Notes: generated by a model from the sequence alone, not told the origin. A stretch of 64,000 bases of DNA from JACDAN01 sp963847235 (GCA_963847235.1 CAWJYU010000003.1:4096-68095), one strand, 5' to 3'. Shown: positions 16,118 through 25,681, counted from the first letter of the stretch. Translations and numbers: made by a program.

Positions 16118-17004
16118 AGGTGCTCGTCACCGGTGCGACGGGGTTCGTCGGACCGGCGGTCGCGAACGCGATCGTCGACGCGGGCCACGAGGTCCGGGTG
16201 CTGGAGCGCACGCCCGGTTCCTGGCGGAAGGCGGGGATCCGCTGCCAGGAGGCGGTCCAGGGAGACATGACCGACGCCGACACTCTGCGCCGAGCAGCCG
16301 TGGACCAGGAGGTCGTCGTCCACCTCGTCGCGATCCGCCAGGGCAAGCAGGAGCAGTTCCAGCGGATCATGGTCGAGGGCACGCGAAACCTGCTCGCCGC
16401 GAGCACCGGAGCCAAGCGCTTCGTCCTGATGAGCGCGCTCGGGACGACCGAAGAGACCAAGGATCTCGTTCCCTACTACGGCGCGAAGTGGCAGGAGGAG
16501 CTCGACGTGAAGGCGTCCGGCCTGGAGCACGTGATCTTCCGGCCGAGCTTCATCTTCGGGCGCGACGGAGGCATCCTCCCCACCTTCCTGAAGCTCGCGA
16601 AGCTTGCGCCCGTCACCGGCGTCGTCGGCAGCGGCAAGCAGCGGATCCAGCCGATCTGGATCGACGACCTGGCTGCCTTCTTCGCGGCCTCCGTCGACAA
16701 GCCCGACGCCACCGGCCAGACGTTCGAGCTCGGCGGGCCGGACACGGTCGACTGGGACGAGCTGTGGCGGCGGATCCGCGGCGCGCTCGGGATCCGGCGC
16801 CGCCCGACGATGCACCTGCCGACCGGGCTGATGAAGATCCCGGCTGCGGTGACCGAGCGCCTGCCGGGAAACATCCCGCTCACACGCGACCTGCTCACGA
16901 TGCTCGAGACGGGCGACAACGTCGTCTCGAACGATCTCGCGGTGCGCACGTTCGGCCTCCCGCTCGTCCCGCTGGACGAGCAGATCCGCCGCGCGGCCGC
17001 TTGA
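16114..17004 (+). CDS. NAD(P)-binding epimerase/dehydratase-like protein (NDUFA9-type atypical SDR)
   Basis: A 296-residue Rossmann protein: the nucleotide-binding GATGFVG at residues 7-13, then VLERTPGSWRKAG, HLVAIRQGK and the YYGAKWQEEL segment in place of the classical YxxxK. VIFRPSFIFG and IQPIWIDDLAAFF follow. This pattern matches atypical SDRs related to the NDUFA9 subunit of complex I and NmrA/ubiquinone-biosynthesis-linked proteins rather than sugar epimerases. The substrate is unknown. It overlaps dcd by four bases and the SRPBCC gene by four, so it is within an operon. Confidence 0.82.
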   Translation: MKVLVTGATGFVGPAVANAIVDAGHEVRVLERTPGSWRKAGIRCQEAVQGDMTDADTLRRAAVDQEVVVHLVAIRQGKQEQFQRIMVEGTRNLLAASTGAKRFVLMSALGTTEETKDLVPYYGAKWQEELDVKASGLEHVIFRPSFIFGRDGGILPTFLKLAKLAPVTGVVGSGKQRIQPIWIDDLAAFFAASVDKPDATGQTFELGGPDTVDWDELWRRIRGALGIRRRPTMHLPTGLMKIPAAVTERLPGNIPLTRDLLTMLETGDNVVSNDLAVRTFGLPLVPLDEQIRRAAA

Positions 17005-17414
17005 TCGCGGTCGAGCGCGCGGTCACCGCGCCGCCCGAGCACGTGTTCGACTTCCTCGCGGATCTTCGGAACCACTGGCGGCTGGAGCGACGTTTCCTGG
17101 AGCTGGACGAGCTCGGTGAGGACGGAGGAACGATCCGGCTCAAAGGGCCGCTGGGCCTGTCACGGACAGTCCAGACCCGTGTCCTCGAGGCCGAGCGGCC
17201 GGTCCGCGTCGCCGGGCGGGCGGATCTCCGCGGCGGCACCGTCGGCCTCGTCGCCTGGGACATCCGGCCGGCGGGCTCCGGCTCGATCGTGCGCCTCTCG
17301 GCCGAGGTTCCGGAGGCGTCTCAGTTCGACCGGATCTTCCTCGCGCTCGGCGGGCGGGCCTGGTTCCGTGGACTGTTCCGGCGGGCGCTCGAGAACCTCG
17401 ATGATGTCGTATGA
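17001..17414 (+). CDS. SRPBCC (START-like) family protein
   Basis: A 137-residue protein with a TTG start overlapping the previous stop (TTGA); no in-frame ATG precedes the conserved N-terminus. It begins IAVERAVTAPPEHVFDFLADLRNHW, the typical SRPBCC opening, and ends FRRALENLDDVV. Such proteins form a hydrophobic ligand-binding helix-grip cavity (polyketide cyclase/dehydrase-like). No ligand can be predicted. It lies between an SDR-like protein and an F420-type nitroreductase, which suggests small-molecule or lipid metabolism. Confidence 0.75.
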   Translation: MIAVERAVTAPPEHVFDFLADLRNHWRLERRFLELDELGEDGGTIRLKGPLGLSRTVQTRVLEAERPVRVAGRADLRGGTVGLVAWDIRPAGSGSIVRLSAEVPEASQFDRIFLALGGRAWFRGLFRRALENLDDVV

Positions 17415-17815
17415 GCAAGCGGCGGTTCACCACTGCGCTCTCCCGCTACCTCGTCAACCCCGTGGTCAAGCTCGCGGTGCGCCTACGTCTCGTGCGCCGC
17501 TGGGCGATCCTCGAGACCCGCGGGCGGAAGACCGGCCTGCCGCGGCAGAACCCGGTCGGGAACGGGCTCGCCGGCGACACGTTCTGGATCGTCGCGGAGC
17601 ATGGTGCGAAAGCGGGCTACGTTCGGAACATCGCCGCCGACCCGCGGGTACGAGTATTCGTAGGCGGGCGCTGGCGGACCGGGACCGCCCAGGCGCAGCC
17701 CGGCGACGACCCGCACGAGCGCCAGCGCTCGCTTCCCGCCTTCAACGCCCGCGTCGTCCGGCTGATGGGCACCGAGCTGATGACCGTGCGGATCGACCTC
17801 GATCCGGAGGAGTGA
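17411..17815 (+). CDS. Nitroreductase/deazaflavin (F420)-dependent oxidoreductase, Ddn family
   Basis: A 134-residue protein of the split-barrel family of F420H2-dependent quinone reductases. Typical motifs are LETRGRKTGLPRQNPV, WIVAEHGAKAGYVRNIAADPRVRV and GRWRTGTA. Members bind F420 and reduce quinones or nitro-compounds at the membrane. Their presence supports an F420-producing actinobacterium; cofactor and substrate are inferred. The ATG overlaps the SRPBCC stop, and the stop directly abuts the convergent transketolase gene. Confidence 0.85.
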   Translation: MSKRRFTTALSRYLVNPVVKLAVRLRLVRRWAILETRGRKTGLPRQNPVGNGLAGDTFWIVAEHGAKAGYVRNIAADPRVRVFVGGRWRTGTAQAQPGDDPHERQRSLPAFNARVVRLMGTELMTVRIDLDPEE

Positions 17816-19648
17816 TCAGGCAGGCGTTCCGGCGCTGACGAGCGCCCGGGCTGCGGCTGCGATCGCGTCGGCGTCGATCCCGGCTGCGGCGAGGAGCTCG
17901 GCCGGCTTGCCCGAGTGCGGGAGCTCGCGGACCGCGAGGATCTGCACCGGAGGCCGGTCCTCGACGTCGGCGAGCGCGGCGAGCACTGCCTCGCCGAGGC
18001 CGCCCTCGGCCCAGTGGTCCTCGGCGGTGACGATCGGCGTCCGGATCCCTCGGATCGTCTCCGAGTCGATCGGCTTGACGGAGTAGAGGTCGATGACCCG
18101 CGCGGCGATGTCCTCGTCGGCCAGGCGGTCCGCCGCGGCCAGAGCCTCGTGCAGCGTGATCCCGGCGGCCACGATCGTGACGTCGTCATCGTCGGTCGAG
18201 CGCACCGTCCTGGAGCCGCCGACCGGAAAGTCCTCGCCGGCGTCGTAGATCACCGGCGTGTCGGCGCGCGTCGTCCGGAGAAACGAGATCCCGTCGAGGT
18301 CGGCCATGGCCTGGACGAGCTTCGTCGTCTGATTCCCATCCGACGGGTACAGGACGGTCGAGCCGTTGACGGCGCGGAACTCGGCGAGGTCCTCGAGCGC
18401 CATCTGGGAGGGGCCGTCCTCGCCGATCGAGACTCCTGCGTGTGAGCCGCAGAGCTTGATCGTGGCGCGGCTGATCGCCGCCATGCGGACGAAGTCGTAC
18501 GCGCGGCTCCAGAAGGCCGCGAAGGTGGAGGCGAACGGCTTCCACCCGAGCACCTGGATCCCCACGGCCGCGGCGGCCATCTGCTGCTCGGCGATGTACA
18601 TCTCGAAGAAGCGCTCGGGGTGAGCGTCGCGGAAGATCTCCGCGTAGGTCGAGTTCGAGACCTCGCCGTCGAGCGCGACCACCATCGGGTCCGAGCCTCC
18701 GAGCGCTGCGAGCGCCTCGCCGTACGCCTTGCGCGTCGCGACCTTGGAGCCGACCTCGTAGCTTGGCCACTCCGGAGTGCCCGGCGCATCGAACCGGTGG
18801 CGGTCAGCCTCCTCCGGCTTCGGCACCTCCACGGTGATGTTCCGGATGCCGCCGAGCTCCTCGACCGCCTCTTCGGCGACCGCCTTGCCGTGCCAGCCGC
18901 CCTGGTCCTCGACCTTCGAGTACCCCTTGCCCTTCAGCGTCTTCGCGACGATCGCGGTCGGCTTGCCGCTCGTCGACTCGGCCTCGCGGTAGGCGGCGTC
19001 GACCTGCTCGACGTCGTGGCCGTCGATCTCGATCGCATGCCAGCCGAAGGCGCGCAGGCGGTTCGAGTACGACGAGAGATCCCAGCCGTGCATGGTCTCG
19101 CCCCGCTGCCCGAGCCGGTTGACGTCGATGATCGCCGTCAGGTTGTCGAGCTCGTAGAAGGCGGCGTGCTCGGCCGCCTCCCACATCGAGCCCTCGGCCA
19201 TCTCGCTGTCGCCGCAGATGACCCAGACCCGGAACGGCAGGCGGTCGAGCCGCTTGCCGGCGAGTGCCATGCCGACGCCGATCGGCAGCCCCTGGCCGAG
19301 CGAGCCGGTCGCGACGTCCACCCACGGAAGCGACGGCGTCGGGTGCCCCTCGAGCCGGCTCCCGAACTGGCGGTAGGTGCCGAACTCCTCCTCGGACAGG
19401 ACGCCGGCGGCGCGAAACAGGCCGTAGACGAGCGGGGAGGCGTGGCCCTTGGAGAAGACGAGACGGTCGTTCAGTGGGCTCTTCGGCTCGTCGAAGTCGT
19501 ACCGGAAGTGGCTCGCGAGCAGCACGGCGGCCAGGTCCGCGGCGGACATGGACGACGTCGGATGGCCCGAGCCCGCCTTGGCGCTGGCGCGCACCGCATC
19601 GACGCGTAGTTGCTGTCCGAGCTCCCGCCAGAGGTCTGGCCCGTCCAT
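17816..19648 (-). CDS. tkt: Transketolase
   Basis: The ATG at 19648 gives 610 residues starting MDGPDLWRELGQQLRVDAVR; the open frame upstream overlaps rpiB and is discarded. Thiamine-diphosphate enzyme motifs include SAKAGSGHPTSSMSAADLAA, FSKGHASPLVYG, GSLGQGLPIGVGMALAGKR, the TPP/Mg loop GDSEMAEGSMWEA and the pyrimidine-domain SHAGVSIGEDGPSQMALEDLA. It interconverts sugar phosphates by two-carbon transfer. It is divergent from rpiB with only 22 bases between start codons, so the non-oxidative and oxidative pentose-phosphate genes share one control region. Confidence 0.95.
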   Translation of the reverse strand: MDGPDLWRELGQQLRVDAVRASAKAGSGHPTSSMSAADLAAVLLASHFRYDFDEPKSPLNDRLVFSKGHASPLVYGLFRAAGVLSEEEFGTYRQFGSRLEGHPTPSLPWVDVATGSLGQGLPIGVGMALAGKRLDRLPFRVWVICGDSEMAEGSMWEAAEHAAFYELDNLTAIIDVNRLGQRGETMHGWDLSSYSNRLRAFGWHAIEIDGHDVEQVDAAYREAESTSGKPTAIVAKTLKGKGYSKVEDQGGWHGKAVAEEAVEELGGIRNITVEVPKPEEADRHRFDAPGTPEWPSYEVGSKVATRKAYGEALAALGGSDPMVVALDGEVSNSTYAEIFRDAHPERFFEMYIAEQQMAAAAVGIQVLGWKPFASTFAAFWSRAYDFVRMAAISRATIKLCGSHAGVSIGEDGPSQMALEDLAEFRAVNGSTVLYPSDGNQTTKLVQAMADLDGISFLRTTRADTPVIYDAGEDFPVGGSRTVRSTDDDDVTIVAAGITLHEALAAADRLADEDIAARVIDLYSVKPIDSETIRGIRTPIVTAEDHWAEGGLGEAVLAALADVEDRPPVQILAVRELPHSGKPAELLAAAGIDADAIAAAARALVSAGTPA

Positions 19649-19670
19649 GTAGGGGTAACGTAATCGAGCG

Positions 19671-20129
19671 ATGCGTGTTGCGGTGGCCTTCGACCACAGG
19701 GGCGTCAAGCTGCGCGAGCGCGTCCTCGAGGAAGTTCAGGCGCTCGGCCACGAGCCGCTCGACCTCGGGACGGACGCGCCAGAGCCTGCCGTCGACTATC
19801 CGGACAAGGCGCGAGAGGTCGGCGGCGCGATCCGCTCGGGCGATGCGGAACGAGGGATCCTCGTCTGCGGCTCGGGCGTGGGCGCCTCGATCGCGGCCTC
19901 CAAGCTGCCGGGCGTAAGAGCGGCCATCTGCCACGACACGTACTCGGCACACCAGGGCGTCGAGCACGACGACATGAACGTCCTCTGCATCGGGTCCGGG
20001 GTGATCGGCGACGACCTGGCCGGCGAACTGGTCCGCGCCTTCCTGGCGGCGGAGTTCGACGGCGGTGAGCGGTACCGCAGGAGGCTTGAGAAGATCGAAG
20101 CGATGGAAAGAGAGGCTTCACGTGTCTAA
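19671..20129 (+). CDS. rpiB: Ribose-5-phosphate isomerase B
   Basis: A 152-residue RpiB/LacAB-family isomerase starting MRVAVAFDHRGVKLRERV. It contains VDYPDKAREV, the phosphate/active-site loop GILVCGSGVGASIAASK, AAICHDTYSAHQGVEHDDMNVLCIGSGVIG and the C-terminal RRRLEKIEAMERE. It interconverts ribose-5-phosphate and ribulose-5-phosphate. The stop lies eight bases inside the downstream transaldolase gene. It is the first gene of the rpiB-tal-pgi-gnd-zwf-opcA run. Confidence 0.95.
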   Translation: MRVAVAFDHRGVKLRERVLEEVQALGHEPLDLGTDAPEPAVDYPDKAREVGGAIRSGDAERGILVCGSGVGASIAASKLPGVRAAICHDTYSAHQGVEHDDMNVLCIGSGVIGDDLAGELVRAFLAAEFDGGERYRRRLEKIEAMEREASRV

Positions 20130-21219
20130 GTCACGACTCCACCAACTGAGCGACCTCGGACAGAGCGTCTGGATCGACTCGCTCTCGCGCGAGTGGCTCC
20201 GCACCGGCGAGCTCGCGCGGATGATGGACGAGGATGCCGTCGTCGGCGTCACGTCCAACCCGACCATCTTCCAGAAGGCCATGGCCGAGGGAGACTGGTA
20301 CGACGACCAGCTCCGCGAGGTGCTCTCCGAGGTCGACGATCCGAAGGAGATCTTCCTGCGGCTGGCGTTCGACGACATCCGCGAGGCGTGCGATCTGATG
20401 CGTCAGGCCTGGGACCGAACGGAGGGGCAGGACGGCTACGTCTCGCTCGAGGTCGAGCCGGGCATCGCCCACGACACCGAGACGACGGTCGAGCAGGCCC
20501 AGCGCTTCCACGACGAGATCGACAAGCCCAACCTCTACGTCAAGATCCCGGCAACCGCCGCAGGCGTCCCCGCGATCGAGGAGATGATCGCCCGCGGTAA
20601 GCGGATCAACGTGACGCTGATCTTTGGGCTCGACCGCTACGCCGAGGTCGCGGAGGCCTACGTCCAGGGGCTCGAGCGGCTCGTCGAGGCCGGCGGCGAC
20701 CCCAGGCAGGTCACGTCGGTCGCGAGCTTCTTCGTTTCGCGAGTGGACACCGAGGCGGACAAGCGGCTCGAAGGCCATGACGACCTGAAGGGCAGGCTCG
20801 CGGTCGCAAACGCGAAGCTCGCCTATCAGCGCTACAAGGAGATCTTCTCCGGCCCGCGGTGGGACGAGCTGGCGGCCAAGGGCGCCTCGAAGCAACGATG
20901 CCTGTGGGCGTCGACGTCGACGAAGAATCCCGAGTACCGCGACGTGATGTACGTCGAGGAGCTGATCGGGCCGGAGACGGTGAACACGATGCCGAAGGAG
21001 ACGATCGAGGCGTTCCAGGATCACGGCGAGGTGCGCCTGACACTCGAGGAAGGCCTCGACGAGGCGCGCAAGCTCTTCGACGACCTGGCCGCGGCCGGCG
21101 TGGACTACGACGACGTGACCAGGGTGCTCGAGGAGGAGGGCGTCCAGAAGTTCGCCGACTCCTTCGACGAGCTCCTCGAAGGCGTTGCCGCCAAGCGAGC
21201 GCAGCTCGTAGCCGCTTGA
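20122..21219 (+). CDS. tal: Transaldolase
   Basis: The GTG at 20122 gives 365 residues starting VSKSRLHQLSDLGQSVWIDSLSREWL; the earlier frame inside rpiB is not used. The Schiff-base lysine is in NLYVKIPATAAGVPAIEE. GVTSNPTIFQKAMAEGDWYD, INVTLIFGLDRYAEV and LWASTSTKNPEYRDVMYVEELIG match the long (type 2) actinobacterial transaldolases. It moves dihydroxyacetone between sugar phosphates. In some relatives this gene is fused to pgi; here they are separate but overlap by four bases. Confidence 0.94.
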   Translation: MSKSRLHQLSDLGQSVWIDSLSREWLRTGELARMMDEDAVVGVTSNPTIFQKAMAEGDWYDDQLREVLSEVDDPKEIFLRLAFDDIREACDLMRQAWDRTEGQDGYVSLEVEPGIAHDTETTVEQAQRFHDEIDKPNLYVKIPATAAGVPAIEEMIARGKRINVTLIFGLDRYAEVAEAYVQGLERLVEAGGDPRQVTSVASFFVSRVDTEADKRLEGHDDLKGRLAVANAKLAYQRYKEIFSGPRWDELAAKGASKQRCLWASTSTKNPEYRDVMYVEELIGPETVNTMPKETIEAFQDHGEVRLTLEEGLDEARKLFDDLAAAGVDYDDVTRVLEEEGVQKFADSFDELLEGVAAKRAQLVAA

Positions 21220-22508
21220 GCACGCTCGCTCCCGCCGAGCTCGTCGAGCGGATCTGGGAGCGGGATCCGTCGATCTGGACGGGCCGCGACGAGGCCCACT
21301 GGCTCGGTTGGCTCGACGAGCCGGCGCGGATGCGCGAGCGGGCGCACGAGCTCCTGGAGTTCGCGACGCGGCTCGAGGCGGAGGTCGACGACGTCGTCCT
21401 GATGGGGATGGGCGGCTCGAGCCTTGCGCCCGAGGTGATGCGCCGCTCCTTCGGCGCGGAGCGCTTCCACGTCCTCGACACGACACACCCGACGGCGATC
21501 CGGCGGCTCGAGGGCGCCCTCGACGTGGACCGGACGCTCTTCGTCGCCGCGTCGAAATCGGGAACGACGATCGAGACCCGCTCCCACGCGGACTACTTCC
21601 GCGGGAAGGGCGGGCGCTTCGCGGTGATCACGGATCCCGGCTCGCCGCTCGCCAAGCTTTCCGAGGACGTGTTCTACGGCGAGCCCACCATCGGCGGCCG
21701 GTACTCCGCGCTCTCGGCCTTCGGGCTTCTTCCGGCGGCGTTGATGGGCGTCGACCTCGTGAGGCTCCTCGACCGGGCCGAGGAGATGCGTGAGGCCTGC
21801 CGGCTCTCGGAGGGGAATCCCGGTCTGGAGCTCGGGCTCTGGCTTGCCGAGCAGCAGTTCCTTCAGGTCGACGCCGAGTTCGGTCTCTGGATCGAGCAGC
21901 TCGTCGCGGAATCGACCGGCAAGGAGGGCAAGGGCATCGTCCCGGTTCGGGAAGGCGGCGCGGAGCCCGACATTCGGCTGCCGGATCCGTACGAGCTGGG
22001 CCAGGAGTTCTTCCGCTGGGAGTTCGCAACGGCGGTCGCGGGCTCGATCCTCGGCATCAACCCCTTCGACCAGCCGGACGTTCAGGCAGCGAAGGACAAG
22101 ACCAACGCCGTCCTTTCGGGCCGTGGCTCGGTGCCAGGCACCAAGCCAGGTCCCGAAGGGACACTTGACGACTTGCTTGCCGAGGCGGGACCGGGGCGCT
22201 ACGTCGCGATCCAGGCGTTCATCGATCCCGAGCGCGAAGCGGAGCTCGAGCCGCTCGTCCGGCGGGCGCGCGAGACCGGCGCGGCGGTCTCGGTCGGGCT
22301 CGGGCCGCGCTACCTCCACTCGACGGGACAGCTCCACAAGGGCGGGCCGGACACCGGTCTCTTCGTCCAGGTCGTGGACGACCTTGGCGAGGAGCTGCCG
22401 ATCCCGGGCCAGAAGTTCGGCTTCCGCGCGCTGATCCAGGCGCAGGCAGACGGAGACCTCCAGGCGCTCGAGGAGCGCGGCCGTCGCGTGGTGAGGATCG
22501 AACTGTGA
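21216..22508 (+). CDS. pgi: Glucose-6-phosphate isomerase
   Basis: The TTG start at 21216 overlaps the tal stop and gives 430 residues. Visible are MGMGGSSLAPEVMRRSF, FVAASKSGTTIETRSHADYF, GGRYSALSAFGLLPAALMGVD, the long C-terminal helix region VQAAKDKTNAVL and the catalytic-lysine tail PGQKFGFRALIQAQADGDLQAL. It interconverts glucose-6-P and fructose-6-P, linking glycolysis to the pentose-phosphate genes around it. A palindromic repeat is inserted in frame at 22126-22145 and encodes GSVPGTK in a surface linker after KTNAVL. Confidence 0.92.
   Translation: MSTLAPAELVERIWERDPSIWTGRDEAHWLGWLDEPARMRERAHELLEFATRLEAEVDDVVLMGMGGSSLAPEVMRRSFGAERFHVLDTTHPTAIRRLEGALDVDRTLFVAASKSGTTIETRSHADYFRGKGGRFAVITDPGSPLAKLSEDVFYGEPTIGGRYSALSAFGLLPAALMGVDLVRLLDRAEEMREACRLSEGNPGLELGLWLAEQQFLQVDAEFGLWIEQLVAESTGKEGKGIVPVREGGAEPDIRLPDPYELGQEFFRWEFATAVAGSILGINPFDQPDVQAAKDKTNAVLSGRGSVPGTKPGPEGTLDDLLAEAGPGRYVAIQAFIDPEREAELEPLVRRARETGAAVSVGLGPRYLHSTGQLHKGGPDTGLFVQVVDDLGEELPIPGQKFGFRALIQAQADGDLQALEERGRRVVRIEL
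22126..22145. repeat. REP-like palindrome inside pgi coding sequence
   Basis: GCTCGGTGCCAGGCACCAAG here is identical over 20 nt to 9433-9452 of the intergenic REPIN. It is read in frame as part of pgi between the KTNAVL helix and the LDDLLAEAG segment, without disrupting either. Confidence 0.75.
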
Positions 22509-23373
22509 AGCTCGGCATGGTCGGCCTGGGCCGCATGGGCCGGGAAGATGACGAGCGCCTTCGGCAGGACGGGCACGAGGTGCAGACCTACGCCCGCAAG
22601 TCGATTCGGACGGCGTCTTCACTCGCCGAGCTCGTCTCAGCAGCTCGAAGCGCCGCGTACGCTGGATGATGGTTCCCGGGCGAGCCTCGACCGAGGAGCA
22701 CGTTCCAGGAGCTGCTCGGGATCCTGACGAGGCCGGCGACGCGATCGTCGACGGCGGCAACTCGAACTTCCACGACTCGCAGCGCCGAGCGGCGGAGGCG
22801 AAGGAACGGGACTCTTCTACGTCGATGCCGGCGTCTCCGGCGGGATCTGGGGGCTCCGGGAGGGGTTCGCGCTGATGGTCGGCGGCGACGCCGAGCCGGT
22901 CGGCCGCGTCGAGCCGATCTTCGAGGCGCTCGCGCCGGAAGGCGGGTACGCGCCATGTCGGGCCGTCGGGCGCCGGGCACTTCGTGAAGATGGTGCACAA
23001 CGGGGTCGAGTACGGGCTCATGCAGGCGTACGCGGAGGGGTTCGACCTGATGCAGGCATCGGAGTTCGACCTCGACCTCGCGGCGGTCGCCGAGCTCTGG
23101 CGGCATGGGTCGGTCGTGCGCAGCTGGCTGCTCGACCTCCTCGCCAAGGCGCTGGAGGAGAACCCGGGCCTCGAGCACATCCGCGGCTACGTCGAGGACT
23201 CGGGCGAAGGCCGGTGGACGGTCGAGCAGGCGATCGACACGGCGGTGCCGCTCCATGTCATCACCGCGGCCCTCTACGCGCGCTTCGCGTCTCGCCAGGA
23301 CGAGTCCTTCGCGGCCAAGGTCAACGCGGCACTCAGGGAGCAATTCGGTGGACATGCAGTCCGTCGCGACTGA
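22505..23373 (+). pseudogene. gnd: 6-phosphogluconate dehydrogenase (short, GntZ-like), multiply frameshifted
   Basis: The GTG start overlaps pgi. It begins MKLGMVGLGRMG, the Rossmann GxGxxG of 6PGDH, and after breaks continues in shifting frames as WMMVPG, DAIVDGGNSNFHDSQRRAAEAKER, LFYVDAGVSGGIWGLREGFALMVGGD and HVGPSGAGHFVKMVHNGVEYGLMQAYAEGF. It then runs in one frame to RQDESFAAKVNAALREQFGGHAVRRD. At least five indels lie between 22,630 and 22,970. Total length (about 289 codons) fits the short decarboxylating 6PGDH class. It makes ribulose-5-P from 6-phosphogluconate. Confidence 0.85.
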
Positions 23374-24855
23374 GCCCCAGGCGAGAACCCGCTCGCTCGA
23401 GGGCCTGCAGCTGCGCCGCCGGCCCGAGCCGTGCGTGCTCGCGATCTTCGGGGCGTCAGGCGATCTGACCCGACGGAAGATCTTCCCGGCCCTGTACGCG
23501 CTGGCCTTCCGGGACCTGCTCTCCAGAGCAGTTCGCCGTGCTCGGGGTCGCGCGGACGAAGCAGTCGACCGAGGAGTTCGTCTCCGCGATGGAGGCCGCC
23601 GTCCGCGAGTTCTGCCGGGACGAGTTCCGTCAGGAGGTGTGGGACCGGCTCGCGACCAGGACGCGCTACGTCTCGATCGACTTCGACGACGAGGAGAGCC
23701 AGAACCGGTGCCAGTGACGCTCCGCGAGCTCGACCAGGAGTCGGCACCCGCAAGAACCGGGTCTTCTACCTCGCGGTCCCGCCCGATGCGATGCCGAGGC
23801 TCGTCGAGGAGATCGGGAGCGCCGCGCCCGCGCCGGCTGGACGCGACTGATCGTCGAGAAGCCGTTCGGCCACGACCTGCGAGTCGGCCCGGGCACTGAA
23901 CGAGCTGCTCGCTCAGCATCACTTCGCCGAGGACGAGATCTTCCGGATCGACCACTACCTGGGCAAGGACACGGTCCAGAACCTGCTGGCGCTGCGGTTC
24001 GCCAACGGCATCTTCGAGCCGGTCTGGAACCGGCAGTTCATCGACCACGTCCAGATCACGGTCGCCGAGTCGATGGGGATCGAGAACCGCGCCGCGTTCT
24101 ACGAGCGGGCCGGAGCGATCCGCGACGTCTTCCAGAACCACCTCCTGCAGCTGGTCGCCCTGACCGGCATGGAGCCGCCGATCGACTTCACCGCCGAAGC
24201 CGTGCGGAACGAGAAGCTGAAGGTGCTGAAGGCGCTGGCGACGCCGGCGCCGAACGAGGTCGTGCGGGGGCAGTACGGACCCGGTTTCATCGAGGGCGAG
24301 CCGGTGCCCGGCTATCGGGAGGAGCCGAAGGTCGACCCGGACTCGGGGACGGAGACCTTCGTCGCCGCAAGGCTCGAGATCGAGAACTGGCGCTGGGCCG
24401 ACACGCCCTTCTACGTCCGTGTCGGAAAGCGGCTCCCCCGGCGCGAGACGACGATCGCCGTTGAGTTCAAGCGCGTGCCGCATCCGCTCTTCGAGGACGC
24501 GCGGGAGCTGCGGCCGAACATCCTCATCGTCCACATCCAGCCGAACGAGGGCGTGTCGCTCGCGATTGGCGCGAAGGTGCCCGGCGAAGGGATGCGCGTC
24601 CGCACCGTCCACATGGACTTCCTCTACGGCGGCGCCTTCCGCACCGGCCTCCCCGAGGCGTACGAGCGGCTGATCCTCGACGCGATGCTCGGGGACGCGA
24701 CGCTCTTCACCCGCTCCGACGAGATCGAGGAGCAGTGGGCGCTCGTGGACGCGATCGTCGCGGCCTGGAGGCGGGACACACCGTCGTTCCCGAACTACGC
24801 CGCCGGCACCTGGGGCCCGCAAGCGGCGCAGGGGCTCGTGGAGTGGCACCGGTAG
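23354..24855 (+). pseudogene. zwf: Glucose-6-phosphate 1-dehydrogenase, multiply frameshifted in N-terminal half
   Basis: The start is taken as ATG 23354 (GTG 23348 also possible), inside the gnd 3' end. The frame gives LAIFGASGDLTRRKIFPAL (NADP-binding GASGDLT), then breaks near 23520, 23705, 23745, 23835 and 23883. Intervening frames read QFAVLGVARTKQSTEEF, TRKNRVFYLAVPPDAMPRL and LIVEKPFGHDL. From about 23890 one frame continues through the active site RIDHYLGKDTVQN to WGPQAAQGLVEWHR. Total length (~500 codons) is normal. It is the first enzyme of the oxidative pentose-phosphate pathway. Confidence 0.88.
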
Positions 24856-25681
24856 CGCACGTCGAGGAGTGGGTCGACGACTGCGCCACGATCGCGGAGA
24901 TCGAGACTGCCCTCGTCGACCTCCGGTACCGGCATTCGCACGGCGGCGAGCCCGACCTCCGGACGAGTGTTCTGACCCACCTTGCCTGGGTGCCGCCGGA
25001 GTGGCAGGAGGCTGCAGCGGACACGCTGGCGGGGCTCGGCGAGCGCCACCCGTCGCGGACGCTCCTGCTCTTTCCGCAAGCCGATGAGGAGGACGCGCTG
25101 GCAGCGCGCGTGCATCTCGAATGCTACGAGCTCGCCGGGAATCGAGCGGCACCTCTGCAGCGAGGTGGTCGAGCTTCGGCTCCGCGGCGCGCAGAGCCGA
25201 GGCGCCGGCGAGCATCGCAGCCCCGCTGCTCCTGCCCGACCTGCCGGTCTTCCTGCGCTGGCGCGGCCGGCCCGACTTCGGTTCGCCGGTTTTCGAACAG
25301 CTCGTGGACATGGTCGACCGCCTCGTCGTCGACTCCGCCGAGTGGCCGGACGTCCCCTCTGCGCTCGCCGAGCTCGTGGAGCAGTTCGACCGCGTCGCGG
25401 TCTCGGACATCGCCTGGCGGCGCACGCTGCCGTGGCGCCGTGCGCTGGCCCGCGCCTGGCCCGAGCTCCCGGACCGGCTTACCGGCCCGCCGGCGGAGAC
25501 GGCGCTCGTGGCCGGCTGGCTCGAGGACCGCGCAGGCGTCCACGTCGAGCTCGAGCGTGCGGACAGGCTTCCGGTCGGGGGCAACCGGCCGCCGAGTGAC
25601 CTCCTGTCGGACGAGCTCGACGTCTTCGTCCGCGATCCGGTCTACGAGTCGGCTGTCAGGAAGCTCGCGGGTCGTCCCTGA
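24843..25681 (+). pseudogene. opcA: Glucose-6-phosphate dehydrogenase assembly protein OpcA, two frameshifts
   Basis: The GTG at 24843 overlaps the zwf 3' end. It reads VAPVAHVEEWVDDCATIAEIE, VLTHLAWVPPEWQEAAADTL and HPSRTLLLFPQADEEDAL, then changes frame near 25140 (IERHLCSEVVELRLRGAQSR) and again near 25195. After that, PLLLPDLPVFLRWRGRPDFG and VFEQLVDMVDRLVVDSAEWPD are characteristic of OpcA. OpcA binds and activates G6PDH in actinobacteria and cyanobacteria, and the position next to zwf supports the call. The 3' end overlaps the convergent small gene by 26 bases. Confidence 0.82.
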
